64,000 bases of DNA from CAZZGX01 sp964653715 (GTDB lineage Bacteria > Patescibacteriota > Minisyncoccia > Ryanbacterales > GWA2-47-10b): the NCBI GenBank assembly GCA_964653715.1, contig CAZZGX010000027.1:1-64000 (forward strand), written 5' to 3'. Below the pieces are notes generated by a model. It was not told the origin of the DNA and did not search any database. It saw only the letters and a list, made by a program, of their open reading frames with translations. This document shows positions 8,581-16,108 of the stretch, piece after piece (position 1 is the stretch's first letter; every line of letters starts with the position of its first letter). Made by a program: the position numbers and the translations under genes.

Positions 8581-9670
8581 AAATTCTATAGATAAGACGT
8601 TCTTAGGAATTGTCGCGGCTCTTACTCTTCTTGGGCTCGCGACACTTCTCTCGGCTTCATTCTCTCTTGCCCAGCGTAATTTTGGCAACCCATACTATTT
8701 TTTTGTACGCCAGATTTTTCTTGGTGTCGGATTCGGGAGTATTCTTTTTTGGCTCGGTCTCAAGATAAAAATCTCTTTTTATAAGCGCTGGGCGCCGCTC
8801 ATACTTTTGGGAAGTGTATTTCTTGTCATACTTGTTTTGTTGCCGGGCATCGGTGTTTCTATCGGAGGAGCGAGGCGCTGGCTTCGCTTAGGACCCTTGT
8901 CATTTCAGCCTTCTGAACTTTTAAAATTGGGTTTCATTATTTACCTTTCCTCGTGGCTTACGTCAAAAAAGAAAGAAGTTTCTGGATATCTTTCAGGCTT
9001 TCTTCCATTTATGTTCATTACGATTTTTGTCGGCGCTTTTTTGATTTTTGAACCTGATATTGGGACACTTGGTGTTGTCGCATTTTCTTCGCTGCCGCTT
9101 TTTTTCTTGGGAGGTGGAAAGGGAACACAGATTTTAATTGCGATAGGACTTGGAATAGCGGCGCTTCTCTTCCTTATTTACTTGGCGCCCTACCGCCAGT
9201 CGCGTTTATTTGTATTTTTGTATCCTGATAGGGAACAGCAGGGAGACGCGTACCATATAAACCAAGCACTCATTGCTATCGGTTCGGGAGGAATGTTTGG
9301 CCGTGGATGGGGGCTCTCGCGACAAAAATTTCAATATTTGCCTGAACCCGCGGGTGACGCTATTTTTGCTGTTTTCGCTGAAGAGCTGGGATTCGTGGGT
9401 ATTTTTATTTTATTCGGGCTCTTTTTTGCTTTTTTAGTCCGTGGTATGATGATTGCATCGCGGTCAAAAGATTATTTTTCCCAATTACTTGCCGCTGGCA
9501 TCACCTTACTTGTCATCATGCAGGTTATTATTAATGTGGCCGCCATATCGGGTGCTTTTCCTCTGACTGGCATCCCGCTTCCGTTTATGTCAAATGGCGG
9601 AACTGCAATGGCGATCCTTCTTTTTGAAATGGGCATATTGCTTCATATTTCGCGGAGAACGACTTCATGA
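8564..9670 (+). CDS. ftsW: SEDS-family peptidoglycan polymerase FtsW/RodA
   Basis: Polytopic SEDS protein that polymerises lipid II at the division site (FtsW) or side wall (RodA). 368 residues with about ten membrane helices. The SEDS signature is present: the loop with YPDREQQGDAYHINQALIAIGSGG, then GRGWGLSRQKFQYLPE and the AEELGFVG helix start. ATG 8564 is chosen since the frame upstream of it lies within murD; a GTG six bases later is possible. Position between murD and murG in the dcw order favours FtsW over RodA. Its stop overlaps the murG start (ATGA). Confidence 0.92.
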   Translation: MRVQNKNSIDKTFLGIVAALTLLGLATLLSASFSLAQRNFGNPYYFFVRQIFLGVGFGSILFWLGLKIKISFYKRWAPLILLGSVFLVILVLLPGIGVSIGGARRWLRLGPLSFQPSELLKLGFIIYLSSWLTSKKKEVSGYLSGFLPFMFITIFVGAFLIFEPDIGTLGVVAFSSLPLFFLGGGKGTQILIAIGLGIAALLFLIYLAPYRQSRLFVFLYPDREQQGDAYHINQALIAIGSGGMFGRGWGLSRQKFQYLPEPAGDAIFAVFAEELGFVGIFILFGLFFAFLVRGMMIASRSKDYFSQLLAAGITLLVIMQVIINVAAISGAFPLTGIPLPFMSNGGTAMAILLFEMGILLHISRRTTS

Positions 9671-10791
9671 GAATTATATTATTGGGCGGAGGATCGGGTG
9701 GACATTTTTATCCGCTCATAGCCGTAGCTCAAGAACTCCATTCAATAGCCATCGAGGAGCGGATCGTATCCCTCGAGCTTATTTTGATGGGAGATCAACC
9801 CTTTGACGCAAAATTATTGCGTGAGGAAAGGATTCTTTTTGAAGAAATTCCGTCCGGAAAAGTCAGACGATACTTCTCATTACTCAATCTATTTGATAGC
9901 CTCAAAACACTCCACGGTATCTTGCGCGCTATTTGGAAATTTACTCTCCATCCACCAGATCTCGTTTTTTCAAAAGGAGGGTACGACAGTTTTCCCGTAC
10001 TGGTTGCTGCTCGGCTCTATCGAATACCAGTTATTATTCATGAATCTGATTCTGTGCCCGGCGCGGTAAACGCATGGGCAGCAAAATTTGCCAAACGAAT
10101 CGGCGTTTCCTTCCCAGAAACGGCGAGTTTCTTTCCAAAAGAAAAAGTAGCTCTGGTTGGTAATCCAATTCGCCGCGGTGTCTTGGGCGGATCGGAAGAT
10201 GAAGCGTTTGATATTTTTGAGCTTGAAAGTGGTGTCCCGATTCTTCTTGTCCTCGGGGGCTCTCAGGGCGCTGAAAAAATTAACGAAGTTATTTTGTCAG
10301 CGCTTTCAGAGCTTGTTGATATAGTGGAGATTATTCATTCCACGGGACCCTCCCATGGAGGCGAGGTACAAGCAGAAGCTGGCGTTATTCTTGAAAAATC
10401 TATTCATAAAAAGCGCTACCATTCGTATTCCTATCTCGCTCCGACTCAATTGAGAAACGCCTCTTTTGTCTCAAGTGTTGTCGTCTCGCGCGCAGGATCT
10501 GGCGGTATTTTTGAAATTGCCGCCTGGAAAATGCCGTCCATTTTAATCCCACTCTCTCACGCCGCTCAAGATCACCAACGGCAAAACGCCTATAACTACG
10601 CGCGCACAGGCGCGGCAATTGTTATCGAAGAATCAAATCTCACCCCTCACGTGCTTATCTCTGAAATCAGGAAGATCATTGAGCGCCCGGAAGAACAAAA
10701 AAAGATGCAACTCGCAGCAGGAAGTTTTGCCCGTATTGATGCCGCACAAAAAATAGCGCGCGAGATTATCCGTCTCGGTATTCATGAGTAG
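9667..10791 (+). CDS. murG: UDP-GlcNAc:lipid I N-acetylglucosaminyltransferase
   Basis: Peripheral membrane GT28 glycosyltransferase that adds GlcNAc to lipid I to make lipid II. 374 residues. The N-terminal GGGSGGHFYPLIAVAQEL loop that contacts the diphosphate, the second glycine-rich stretch LVLGGSQGAEKIN, and the UDP-GlcNAc-binding region SRAGSGGIFEIAAW with downstream HAAQDHQRQNA are all present. Its ATG shares bases with the ftsW stop (4-nt overlap) and its end overlaps gltX by 8 nt, so MurD, FtsW and MurG appear to be made from one message. Confidence 0.96.
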   Translation: MRIILLGGGSGGHFYPLIAVAQELHSIAIEERIVSLELILMGDQPFDAKLLREERILFEEIPSGKVRRYFSLLNLFDSLKTLHGILRAIWKFTLHPPDLVFSKGGYDSFPVLVAARLYRIPVIIHESDSVPGAVNAWAAKFAKRIGVSFPETASFFPKEKVALVGNPIRRGVLGGSEDEAFDIFELESGVPILLVLGGSQGAEKINEVILSALSELVDIVEIIHSTGPSHGGEVQAEAGVILEKSIHKKRYHSYSYLAPTQLRNASFVSSVVVSRAGSGGIFEIAAWKMPSILIPLSHAAQDHQRQNAYNYARTGAAIVIEESNLTPHVLISEIRKIIERPEEQKKMQLAAGSFARIDAAQKIAREIIRLGIHE

Positions 10792-12172
10792 TATCCGCGT
10801 CCGCATCGCGCCTTCGCCTACCGGCAATTTGCATCTAGGTACCGCCCGTACGGCGCTTTTTAATTGGCTCTGGGCGAAAAAAACGGGCGGAGTCTTTATA
10901 GTTCGCATTGAGGATACGGACCGTGAGCGCTCAAGACCGGAGTTTGAAAAAAATATTCTTGATGGACTTCATTGGCTCAAACTCGAATATGACGAATTTT
11001 ACCACCAAAGCGAACGACTTGATCTCTATGAAACATATTTAAAAAAACTACTCTATGGAGGAAATGCTTTTTTTTGTACACACTCCACCGAAGAGCTAGG
11101 AACAGAAGCAAAAACCCAGCGTGACTTAAAAGAAACGCCACGGCACATCTGCAAACATCGCGAGAGCGGGCTCAAAGAGGGGATTATCCGTTTTAAAAAC
11201 AATGCTCAAGGACCAATCCGTATCTTGGACATCGTTCGTGGTGAAATTTCATACGATGCCGGCATTTTCGGAGATTTTTCTCTTGCAAAAAATATGCGCG
11301 AGCCGCTCTACAATTTTGCAGCCGTTGTAGACGACTATGAAATGAAAATATCCCATGTCATGCGCGGCGAGGATCATATTTCAAATACGCCAAAACAAAT
11401 TTTACTTGAGCGGGCGCTCGAGATCCCGGAACCTATCTGGGTACACCTGCCGCTGCTTCTTGGGCAAGATCGTTCAAAGCTTTCAAAGCGGCATGGGGCG
11501 CTTTCTCTAAACGAGTACCGTGAAATGGGATATCTCCCTGAAGCCATGACTAATTTTATGGCACTTTTGGGGTGGCATCCAAAAGATGAAGTGGGAGAGC
11601 TCCTTGATAGAGAAGCGCTTGTTCGTGAATTTTCTCTCGAAAAAATTCAAAAAGGCGGAGCCATTGTTTCGGGTGAAAAGCTTGACTGGTTTAACCGGAT
11701 GTACATCAAAAAAAATATTCAATTGCTTGCGGATGCTATCAGTCAGGAGATAAAAAATGCTCTTGGCCAAAGCGCTACTAAAAAAGCACTTGAACTTGCC
11801 GCAGAACGGATTACTAAAACAACGGAACTGGAGCCGCTTCTCGAGGAAATTATTTCTCCGCCACCATATACACGCGATGTACTTCTTTGGAACGGGAAAA
11901 ATGATCCACGGGAGACGGCAAGCATAATTGACGAACTAATAGATTTATTGTCTGCACTAGATGCGCGGCAATTTAACTCGCATGACCTCGAGAAGGCACT
12001 TTTACCTTTAATTGAGAAAAATGGCAAAGGAAGGGTTTTATGGCCTTTTCGAGTGGCTTTATCGGGTAAGACTGCCTCGTTTGGGCCATATGACCTAGCA
12101 GAGATTCTCGGCAAAAATCGGACGCTGGAGCGCCTTGGAATTGCAGAGGAAATTCTTAAGGGAGCTTCGTAA
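10784..12172 (+). CDS. gltX: Glutamyl-tRNA synthetase
   Basis: Class I synthetase that charges tRNA-Glu (and often tRNA-Gln in organisms using transamidation). 462 residues. The HIGH-like motif is PSPTGNLHLGTARTALFNW, the KMSKS-like motif is SKLSKRHGA, and the catalytic-domain EDTDRERS segment is intact; the C-terminal part is the helical anticodon-binding domain. The four-Cys zinc site seen in some GluRS between the two halves of the active site is not evident. It overlaps murG by 8 nt. Discriminating versus non-discriminating specificity cannot be told here. Confidence 0.96.
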   Translation: MSSIRVRIAPSPTGNLHLGTARTALFNWLWAKKTGGVFIVRIEDTDRERSRPEFEKNILDGLHWLKLEYDEFYHQSERLDLYETYLKKLLYGGNAFFCTHSTEELGTEAKTQRDLKETPRHICKHRESGLKEGIIRFKNNAQGPIRILDIVRGEISYDAGIFGDFSLAKNMREPLYNFAAVVDDYEMKISHVMRGEDHISNTPKQILLERALEIPEPIWVHLPLLLGQDRSKLSKRHGALSLNEYREMGYLPEAMTNFMALLGWHPKDEVGELLDREALVREFSLEKIQKGGAIVSGEKLDWFNRMYIKKNIQLLADAISQEIKNALGQSATKKALELAAERITKTTELEPLLEEIISPPPYTRDVLLWNGKNDPRETASIIDELIDLLSALDARQFNSHDLEKALLPLIEKNGKGRVLWPFRVALSGKTASFGPYDLAEILGKNRTLERLGIAEEILKGAS

Positions 12173-12174
12173 AG

Positions 12175-13422
12175 ATGAAGAGAAAAATATTTTTTTGGCT
12201 TATATCTCTTCTGGTATTTGTACCAGTCTTTTTTACAAAAGGAGCTCTTGTTGATGACCTCCAAAAAAAAATTCAGGACCGAGAGAGCGAGATCAAGACG
12301 CTTGAAGCCGAGATTGCCCAGTATCAAGGCGTGCTGGAGAAACAAACGGGAGTTTCAAAAACTCTCAAGGATGAGATCAGCCGGCTTGAAAATGAAATTA
12401 AAAAACTGAACGCGAATATTACGCTCACACAAAACCGTATAGCAAAAACCGAGCTCACGATTCAAGAATTATCGCTCATGATCACAGACAAGGAAAAAAA
12501 TATCGAGAGGGATACCGATTCGCTTCGCGAGCTCTTGCGTTCAATGAATGAGAGCGATGAACTATCAATTATCGAAGTTCTTCTTTCGCGCCCCGTTGTT
12601 TCAGATTTTTTGGGGGATATCCAGTCCTATGAAACTATCAGCTCAAGCGTAGAAGACAAATTGGTCCTGTTACAAAATGAGAAAAAAGAGTTGCTCGCTG
12701 AGCGAAGTATAAAAGAAAACGAACAGACAAACCTTACGGTATTAAAAGAAGACCTTTTGGGTCGCAAGACCGCGGAAGTCTCCTTGGGCGGAACGAAGAA
12801 AAAACTTTTGAAAGACAGTAAAAACCAAGAAACTGTATATTCAAAAATGCTTCGCGAGCGTGAAGCACGGCGGGCACTTGTACAGAAAGAAACGCAAGAT
12901 ATCGAAAGTCAGTTGAAGCTTCTGATTGATCCAAGTTCTTTGCCGCAAAAAAGGCCTGGAGTTCTTTCAGCTCCGGTTCTTGATCTCTTTATAACCCAAC
13001 AGTTTGGCTTTACTGATTTTGCCTTAACGTATGGCTCCGACGTGTATCGCGGCAAGGGCCATAATGGAATTGATGTGCGGGCTCCAATTGGAACACGCGT
13101 ACTTGCAGCCGCAGACGGAGTTGTCAAACATATCGGCAATACAGACGCTATTTGCCCGGGAGGATCCTATGGTAAATATATAGTTATTGAGCATCCAAAC
13201 AATCTTTCAACGCTCTACGGACACCTTGCCTTAATGAGCGTGACTCAAGGTCAAAAGATCACGCGTGGAGAGGGGATCGGGTATTCCGGAAATACCGGGT
13301 ATTCAACGGGGCCGCATCTGCATTTTACGGTATATGCCTCCAATACCTACCGGCTCGCGAAAACCGTTCATTGTGGGCTTATCCCTGCCGGTGGGTATCT
13401 TAATCCAACAGATTATTTATAA
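12175..13422 (+). CDS. Secreted coiled-coil M23 peptidase (EnvC/NlpD-like)
   Basis: Exported protein with a lysostaphin-type zinc peptidase domain, either an active peptidoglycan endopeptidase or an activator of amidases. 415 residues: signal helix (about 4-23), long coiled coil (about 25-250), then an M23 domain with the zinc motif HNGIDVRAP (HxxxD), LYGHL, and the catalytic HLHF near the end. The metal-binding His/Asp residues are retained, which fits an active enzyme better than a degenerate EnvC. It starts 2 nt after gltX and ends the cell-wall chain, fitting a role in cell separation. CCC-type coiled coils in such proteins often link to FtsEX; no ftsEX is present here. Confidence 0.9.
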   Translation: MKRKIFFWLISLLVFVPVFFTKGALVDDLQKKIQDRESEIKTLEAEIAQYQGVLEKQTGVSKTLKDEISRLENEIKKLNANITLTQNRIAKTELTIQELSLMITDKEKNIERDTDSLRELLRSMNESDELSIIEVLLSRPVVSDFLGDIQSYETISSSVEDKLVLLQNEKKELLAERSIKENEQTNLTVLKEDLLGRKTAEVSLGGTKKKLLKDSKNQETVYSKMLREREARRALVQKETQDIESQLKLLIDPSSLPQKRPGVLSAPVLDLFITQQFGFTDFALTYGSDVYRGKGHNGIDVRAPIGTRVLAAADGVVKHIGNTDAICPGGSYGKYIVIEHPNNLSTLYGHLALMSVTQGQKITRGEGIGYSGNTGYSTGPHLHFTVYASNTYRLAKTVHCGLIPAGGYLNPTDYL

Positions 13423-13423
13423 T
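13418..13423 (+). promoter_or_regulatory. -10 box for the small membrane protein gene
   Basis: A perfect TATAAT lies at the very end of the M23 gene and ends 6 nt before the ATG at 13430, so the start codon would be at or next to the transcription start. Confidence 0.5.
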
Positions 13424-13429
13424 AGAACA

Positions 13430-13639
13430 ATGAATCGCGGTTTTATCCAACTCATTATCATTGTTATAATGGCAGTCGTCATTCTAAGTCTGCTCGGAGT
13501 ATCGATCAGCGCGTTTGTCAATAACTCAACACTGCGCGACAATTTTGCCTACCTGTGGAGTTGGCTTACTTCGCTTTGGAATAATTTTGCTGGCCAGTAC
13601 TTCTGGCAATTCTTTAATTTTGTTAGGTCGAAAGTTTAG
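13430..13639 (+). CDS. Small single-pass membrane protein
   Basis: 69-residue protein of unknown function. It begins MNRGFIQLIIIVIMAVVIL, with one strongly hydrophobic helix (about residues 6-26), followed by an outside or periplasm-like segment rich in aromatic residues (YLWSWLTSLWNNFAGQYFWQFF). ATG 13430 is preferred because a perfect -10 hexamer precedes it by 6 nt; the longer open frame upstream overlaps the M23 domain. It follows the M23 peptidase by 7 nt. Such short membrane proteins next to cell-wall genes are common in this bacterial group, but no function is assigned. Confidence 0.65.
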   Translation: MNRGFIQLIIIVIMAVVILSLLGVSISAFVNNSTLRDNFAYLWSWLTSLWNNFAGQYFWQFFNFVRSKV

Positions 13640-13654
13640 ATTGAGCGCTGCTTC

Positions 13655-13818
13655 GCATGAGGGCCCCGTCATGCTTCGGAAATGAAGACATGTATTTATA
13701 ATTATTGATAAATATAGTTGAGGTCTTTTCTCGAGCAATGTTGGATAGCGCATAAGCGCCAACCGGTCCGATAAAAGACTATTAAATTATTTTTACCGGG
13801 AACATGAGGCCCTCGTGC
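13655..13818 (+). ncRNA. Candidate structured RNA in a 408-nt gene-free gap
   Basis: No gene is seen from 13640 to 14047. In this part an 11-bp helix (13655-13665 GCATGAGGGCC with 13808-13818 GGCCCTCGTGC, one G-U) closes a region of about 160 nt. Inside it, GTCTTTT (13723-13729) pairs with AAAAGAC (13773-13779), and within that TTGG/CCAA plus CGC/GCG form a hairpin with an ATAA loop (13741-13762). The long closing stem with open interior recalls 6S RNA, but no family-defining sequence was recognised, and tmRNA, RNase P and SRP RNA motifs are absent. The strand is a guess. Confidence 0.3.
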
Positions 13819-14047
13819 CAAACAACGCATATCATTAATGAAAAGAGCTTTTGCTACCAGTCTATCATAGGTAACGCCTAGTATCTTCGTTGAGTTTCAA
13901 GAATTTGGGTTATTTTAGTGCAAGAGTTGTGTAAAAAATGTGCAAAAGGAGAGTATAAAAAGGCTCGAATGCTAAACACGTCGCAAAAGGTATATTGTGC
14001 GACCTATTCTCATAGTGAACAAATGACTAGTAAGATACACTATCTCT
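13819..14047. other. Gene-free stretch before the nuclease gene
   Basis: No coding sequence is seen. It contains a 6-bp hairpin (GTCGCA at 13979-13984 with TGCGAC at 13998-14003) and a possible -10 box TAAGAT at 14031-14036, 11 nt before the ATG at 14048. Nothing else was recognised. Confidence 0.4.
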
Positions 14048-15211
14048 ATGCGCGTCAGCTATTCGGCACTTGATACCTACAAAAAGTGCCCGCAAAAGTA
14101 TAAATTTCAAGAAATAGAAAGGCGAAAAGCCCCAAAATCCAAAGAGGCCCTTTTTGGGACCGCGGTTCACGAGGCGCTCAAATACATGTTTTCGCGAGAT
14201 CCCCTCTTTCCGACGCTCGAGGAAGTTCTTGCCAGTTTTAGGGAAATGTTGGCGGGTTCAAAAATCGCGGATATCGAAAAAAAACGTTACGAGGCATCTG
14301 GCGAGAAAATGATTCGGACTTTTTTCGTCAAAAATCCGCCGTGGAATTTTACCGTCATTGACCTCGAATCTTGCTTTGAAGTAGCGCTCAATGACGCGCG
14401 TACCGGGCGTAATCACGTGCTTGTAGGTAAAATCGACCGGATTGACAAGCCGGACGAGCAAACCTACGAAATTATCGATTATAAAACATCTTCCAAGCTT
14501 CCTTCCCAGGAAACGGTTGACGAAAACCTCCAGCTCTCGCTTTATCACCTTGGGATCAAGAAACGCTGGCCACATATCGAGCCCAAAAACGTCATCCTCT
14601 CGCTCTATTTCTTGAAAGCGGGAGAGAAGCTCTCGACTCACCGTGAGGAAGCGGCACTTCGCGAAACGGAAGAAAAAATCCTTGCCGATATCCGCACCAT
14701 TGAACAAAAAATGGGAAAGGACGAATTTCCTCCCACTCCTTCGGCGCTTTGCAACTGGTGCGGCTACCGCCCCATTTGCCCCGCGTGGCGACATCTTTAT
14801 GAAAAAGACGCGGCACCGCTCCCTCAAAAAATGGAGGTTGAGAAGATGATCGGCGATTATGCCCAACTCAAATCAGAGATTGCCGAGCGCGAAGGAGAGC
14901 TTAAAAAGATTTCTAGCGCGATTCATGAGTACTTAAACGAAACTGGTCTCGAGCGGCTTTTTGGCAACTCTCTGGTTCTCGCGCGAAAAATTCAGGAACG
15001 CTCCTCGGTGGATCTTGAAAAACTGCAAACCATACTTGAGCCCGCCGGACTCTGGCAGCAAGTCCTCGCCCCCGATCCGAAACTTCTCAAAAAACTTCTC
15101 CCTACCCTATCGGAAGATATTCAAGAAAAAGTAAAAGAAGCAATTTTCATCAAAAAATTCACCGTGCTTTCCTTAAGCAAAAAGAAACCAAATGAAAAAG
15201 AGCGGCCATAA
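14048..15211 (+). CDS. PD-(D/E)XK nuclease, RecB/AddB/Cas4-like with iron-sulfur cysteines
   Basis: Predicted DNA nuclease of the RecB-C-terminal family (PDDEXK_1). 387 residues. It opens with SYSALDTYKKCPQKYKF, a signature of this family, with Cys14. The catalytic core is visible as HEALKYMF, the Asp/Lys motif IIDYKTSS (Asp144, Lys146) and the QxxxY-type motif LQLSLYHLG. A Cys triplet CNWCGYRPIC (Cys235, Cys238, Cys244) with Cys14 would bind a 4Fe-4S cluster as in AddB and Cas4. A C-terminal helical extension follows. No Cas genes or helicase are adjacent, so repair or DNA processing is more likely than CRISPR adaptation. Confidence 0.87.
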   Translation: MRVSYSALDTYKKCPQKYKFQEIERRKAPKSKEALFGTAVHEALKYMFSRDPLFPTLEEVLASFREMLAGSKIADIEKKRYEASGEKMIRTFFVKNPPWNFTVIDLESCFEVALNDARTGRNHVLVGKIDRIDKPDEQTYEIIDYKTSSKLPSQETVDENLQLSLYHLGIKKRWPHIEPKNVILSLYFLKAGEKLSTHREEAALRETEEKILADIRTIEQKMGKDEFPPTPSALCNWCGYRPICPAWRHLYEKDAAPLPQKMEVEKMIGDYAQLKSEIAEREGELKKISSAIHEYLNETGLERLFGNSLVLARKIQERSSVDLEKLQTILEPAGLWQQVLAPDPKLLKKLLPTLSEDIQEKVKEAIFIKKFTVLSLSKKKPNEKERP

Positions 15212-15236
15212 TCCTTGTCTTGGCGTCAAACGGATT

Positions 15237-15575
15237 TCAGAGGCAGGTTTTGGAGCGGTCGAAGCCGGCTTTTTGGGCCTCTAGTTCTGACGAAAAGTAG
15301 ATTTTGTTTTCGTCTTTGATGTTGGTCTTGCAATCAATTGGATAGTATTTCTGTCCGGTGCGGCTTGCCATATAGAGCATATCCTCTACGGGACTCCCTG
15401 CGTCCTTATTTGGAATTTCAAAGGCACGCTCGTTATATCGAATCGGGAATCTTTTTGTAGAAATCGTATAAAGGCGAAGCCCACCCGCGATGCAAAGGAC
15501 CAAAAGAAAAACCGCGAGAAATGTAAAGAGCGGCTCTTGCCAGCCCTTGATTTTTTCTTTCAGGTCGGGTATCAT
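15237..15575 (-). CDS. Membrane-anchored protein with Ada-like metal-binding tail
   Basis: 112-residue protein: cytoplasmic N-terminus, one membrane helix (LFTFLAVFLLVLCIAGG), then an extracytoplasmic tail ending in YMASRTGQKYYPIDCKTNIK...YFSSELEAQKAGFDRSKTC. That tail resembles the Ada metal-binding fold used as a stand-alone module in many bacteria (pattern YYPxDC ... FxSxxEAxxAGxxxxKxC); here one Cys of each pair is visible. Function unknown. The start at 15575 is preferred over 15611 because the longer form would run across the divergent rpmA promoter. Convergent with the nuclease gene. Confidence 0.65.
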   Translation of the reverse strand: MIPDLKEKIKGWQEPLFTFLAVFLLVLCIAGGLRLYTISTKRFPIRYNERAFEIPNKDAGSPVEDMLYMASRTGQKYYPIDCKTNIKDENKIYFSSELEAQKAGFDRSKTCL

Positions 15576-15594
15576 ACGAAACAACGTTAGCAAA

Positions 15595-15600
15595 TATAAT
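15595..15600 (+). promoter_or_regulatory. -10 box for rpmA in a divergent promoter region
   Basis: TATAAT ends 13 nt before the rpmA ATG at 15614. The reverse strand here reads TATATT (15598-15593), placed suitably for the divergent gene starting at 15575, so the two promoters probably overlap. Confidence 0.5.
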
Positions 15601-15613
15601 AATTTAGGCAATT

Positions 15614-15886
15614 ATGGCGCATACTAAAGCCGGAGGGTCTACACAAAACCTTCGCGACTCACAACCAAAATTCCTCGGTGTAAAGCTCTTTGCAGGTGAA
15701 AAAGCTCAACCCGGGTCTATTATCATCCGCCAGCGCGGCACGCGATTTATGGCAGGATCAAACGTCCGAACGGGCAAAGATCATACGCTCTATGCCATCA
15801 AAGAGGGTGTCGTGAAATTCTCTCGAAAGCGCAAAATACGTTTCGATGGCAATACTGTGCATCGCAACGTAGTCAGCGTCGGATAA
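15614..15886 (+). CDS. rpmA: 50S ribosomal protein L27
   Basis: Large-subunit protein near the peptidyl-transferase centre. 90 residues. It begins [24 protein letters not shown]; in many bacteria the N-terminus is AHKKAGGS, so the tail that reaches the P-site tRNA is preserved without a cleavable leader. The core [18 protein letters not shown] and DHTLYA are standard. The usual partner gene rplU (L21) is not adjacent. It is convergent with a small minus-strand gene whose terminator overlaps the rpmA stop codon. Confidence 0.96.
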   Translation: MAHTKAGGSTQNLRDSQPKFLGVKLFAGEKAQPGSIIIRQRGTRFMAGSNVRTGKDHTLYAIKEGVVKFSRKRKIRFDGNTVHRNVVSVG

Positions 15887-15909
15887 AAAAAAAGAGGACA
15901 GAGTCCTCT
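15884..15909 (-). terminator. Rho-independent terminator of the 58-residue protein gene
   Basis: A 7-bp stem AGAGGAC/GTCCTCT (15893-15899 with 15903-15909) with a 3-nt loop is followed on the minus strand by a run of U encoded at 15893-15884. It overlaps the gene's own TAG stop. Confidence 0.7.
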
Positions 15910-16084
15910 ATCTTGGCGACTTTTGCAAGGAGCCACATTTGGAGCAGGTATATAAAATTCCGGCGCCGTGTGTAGCCATTATTTGAGCATCACAACAATC
16001 ACTTCTTTCGGCAACTTTGCCTTTTGAAGTTTCTGTAACGCCTCGAGACTTTGCATTTTCGATCTCGATAATCTTTGACTTCAT
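15908..16084 (-). CDS. Small zinc-ribbon-like protein, 58 residues
   Basis: Short reading frame from ATG 16084 to TAG 15908. A GGAGG sits 4 nt before the start (CGGAGGTGGGATG) and a terminator closes the gene, so it is well supported despite its size. The protein begins MKSKIIEIENAKSRG and carries a Cys-Cys pair (residues 30-31, SDCCDAQIM) and a CxxC knuckle (residues 47 and 50, YTCSKCGSL), consistent with a single zinc ribbon. Function unknown; zinc ribbons of this layout occur in small nucleic-acid-binding proteins. It lies downstream of pyrG with a 24-nt gap, but its own Shine-Dalgarno suggests independent initiation. Confidence 0.75.
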   Translation of the reverse strand: MKSKIIEIENAKSRGVTETSKGKVAERSDCCDAQIMATHGAGILYTCSKCGSLQKSPR

Positions 16085-16108
16085 CCCACCTCCGAAAGAA
16101 CTCTTTTG

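Noticed and set aside
14258..14866. 202-residue open frame on the minus strand
   Set aside because: It lies wholly opposite the nuclease gene, has no start signal, and its sequence shows no domain; the plus-strand gene has clear catalytic motifs.
14048..15211. RecB-like nuclease considered as Cas4
   Set aside because: Motifs and Fe-S cysteines fit, but no cas1, cas2 or CRISPR array is present, and the protein is longer than usual Cas4.
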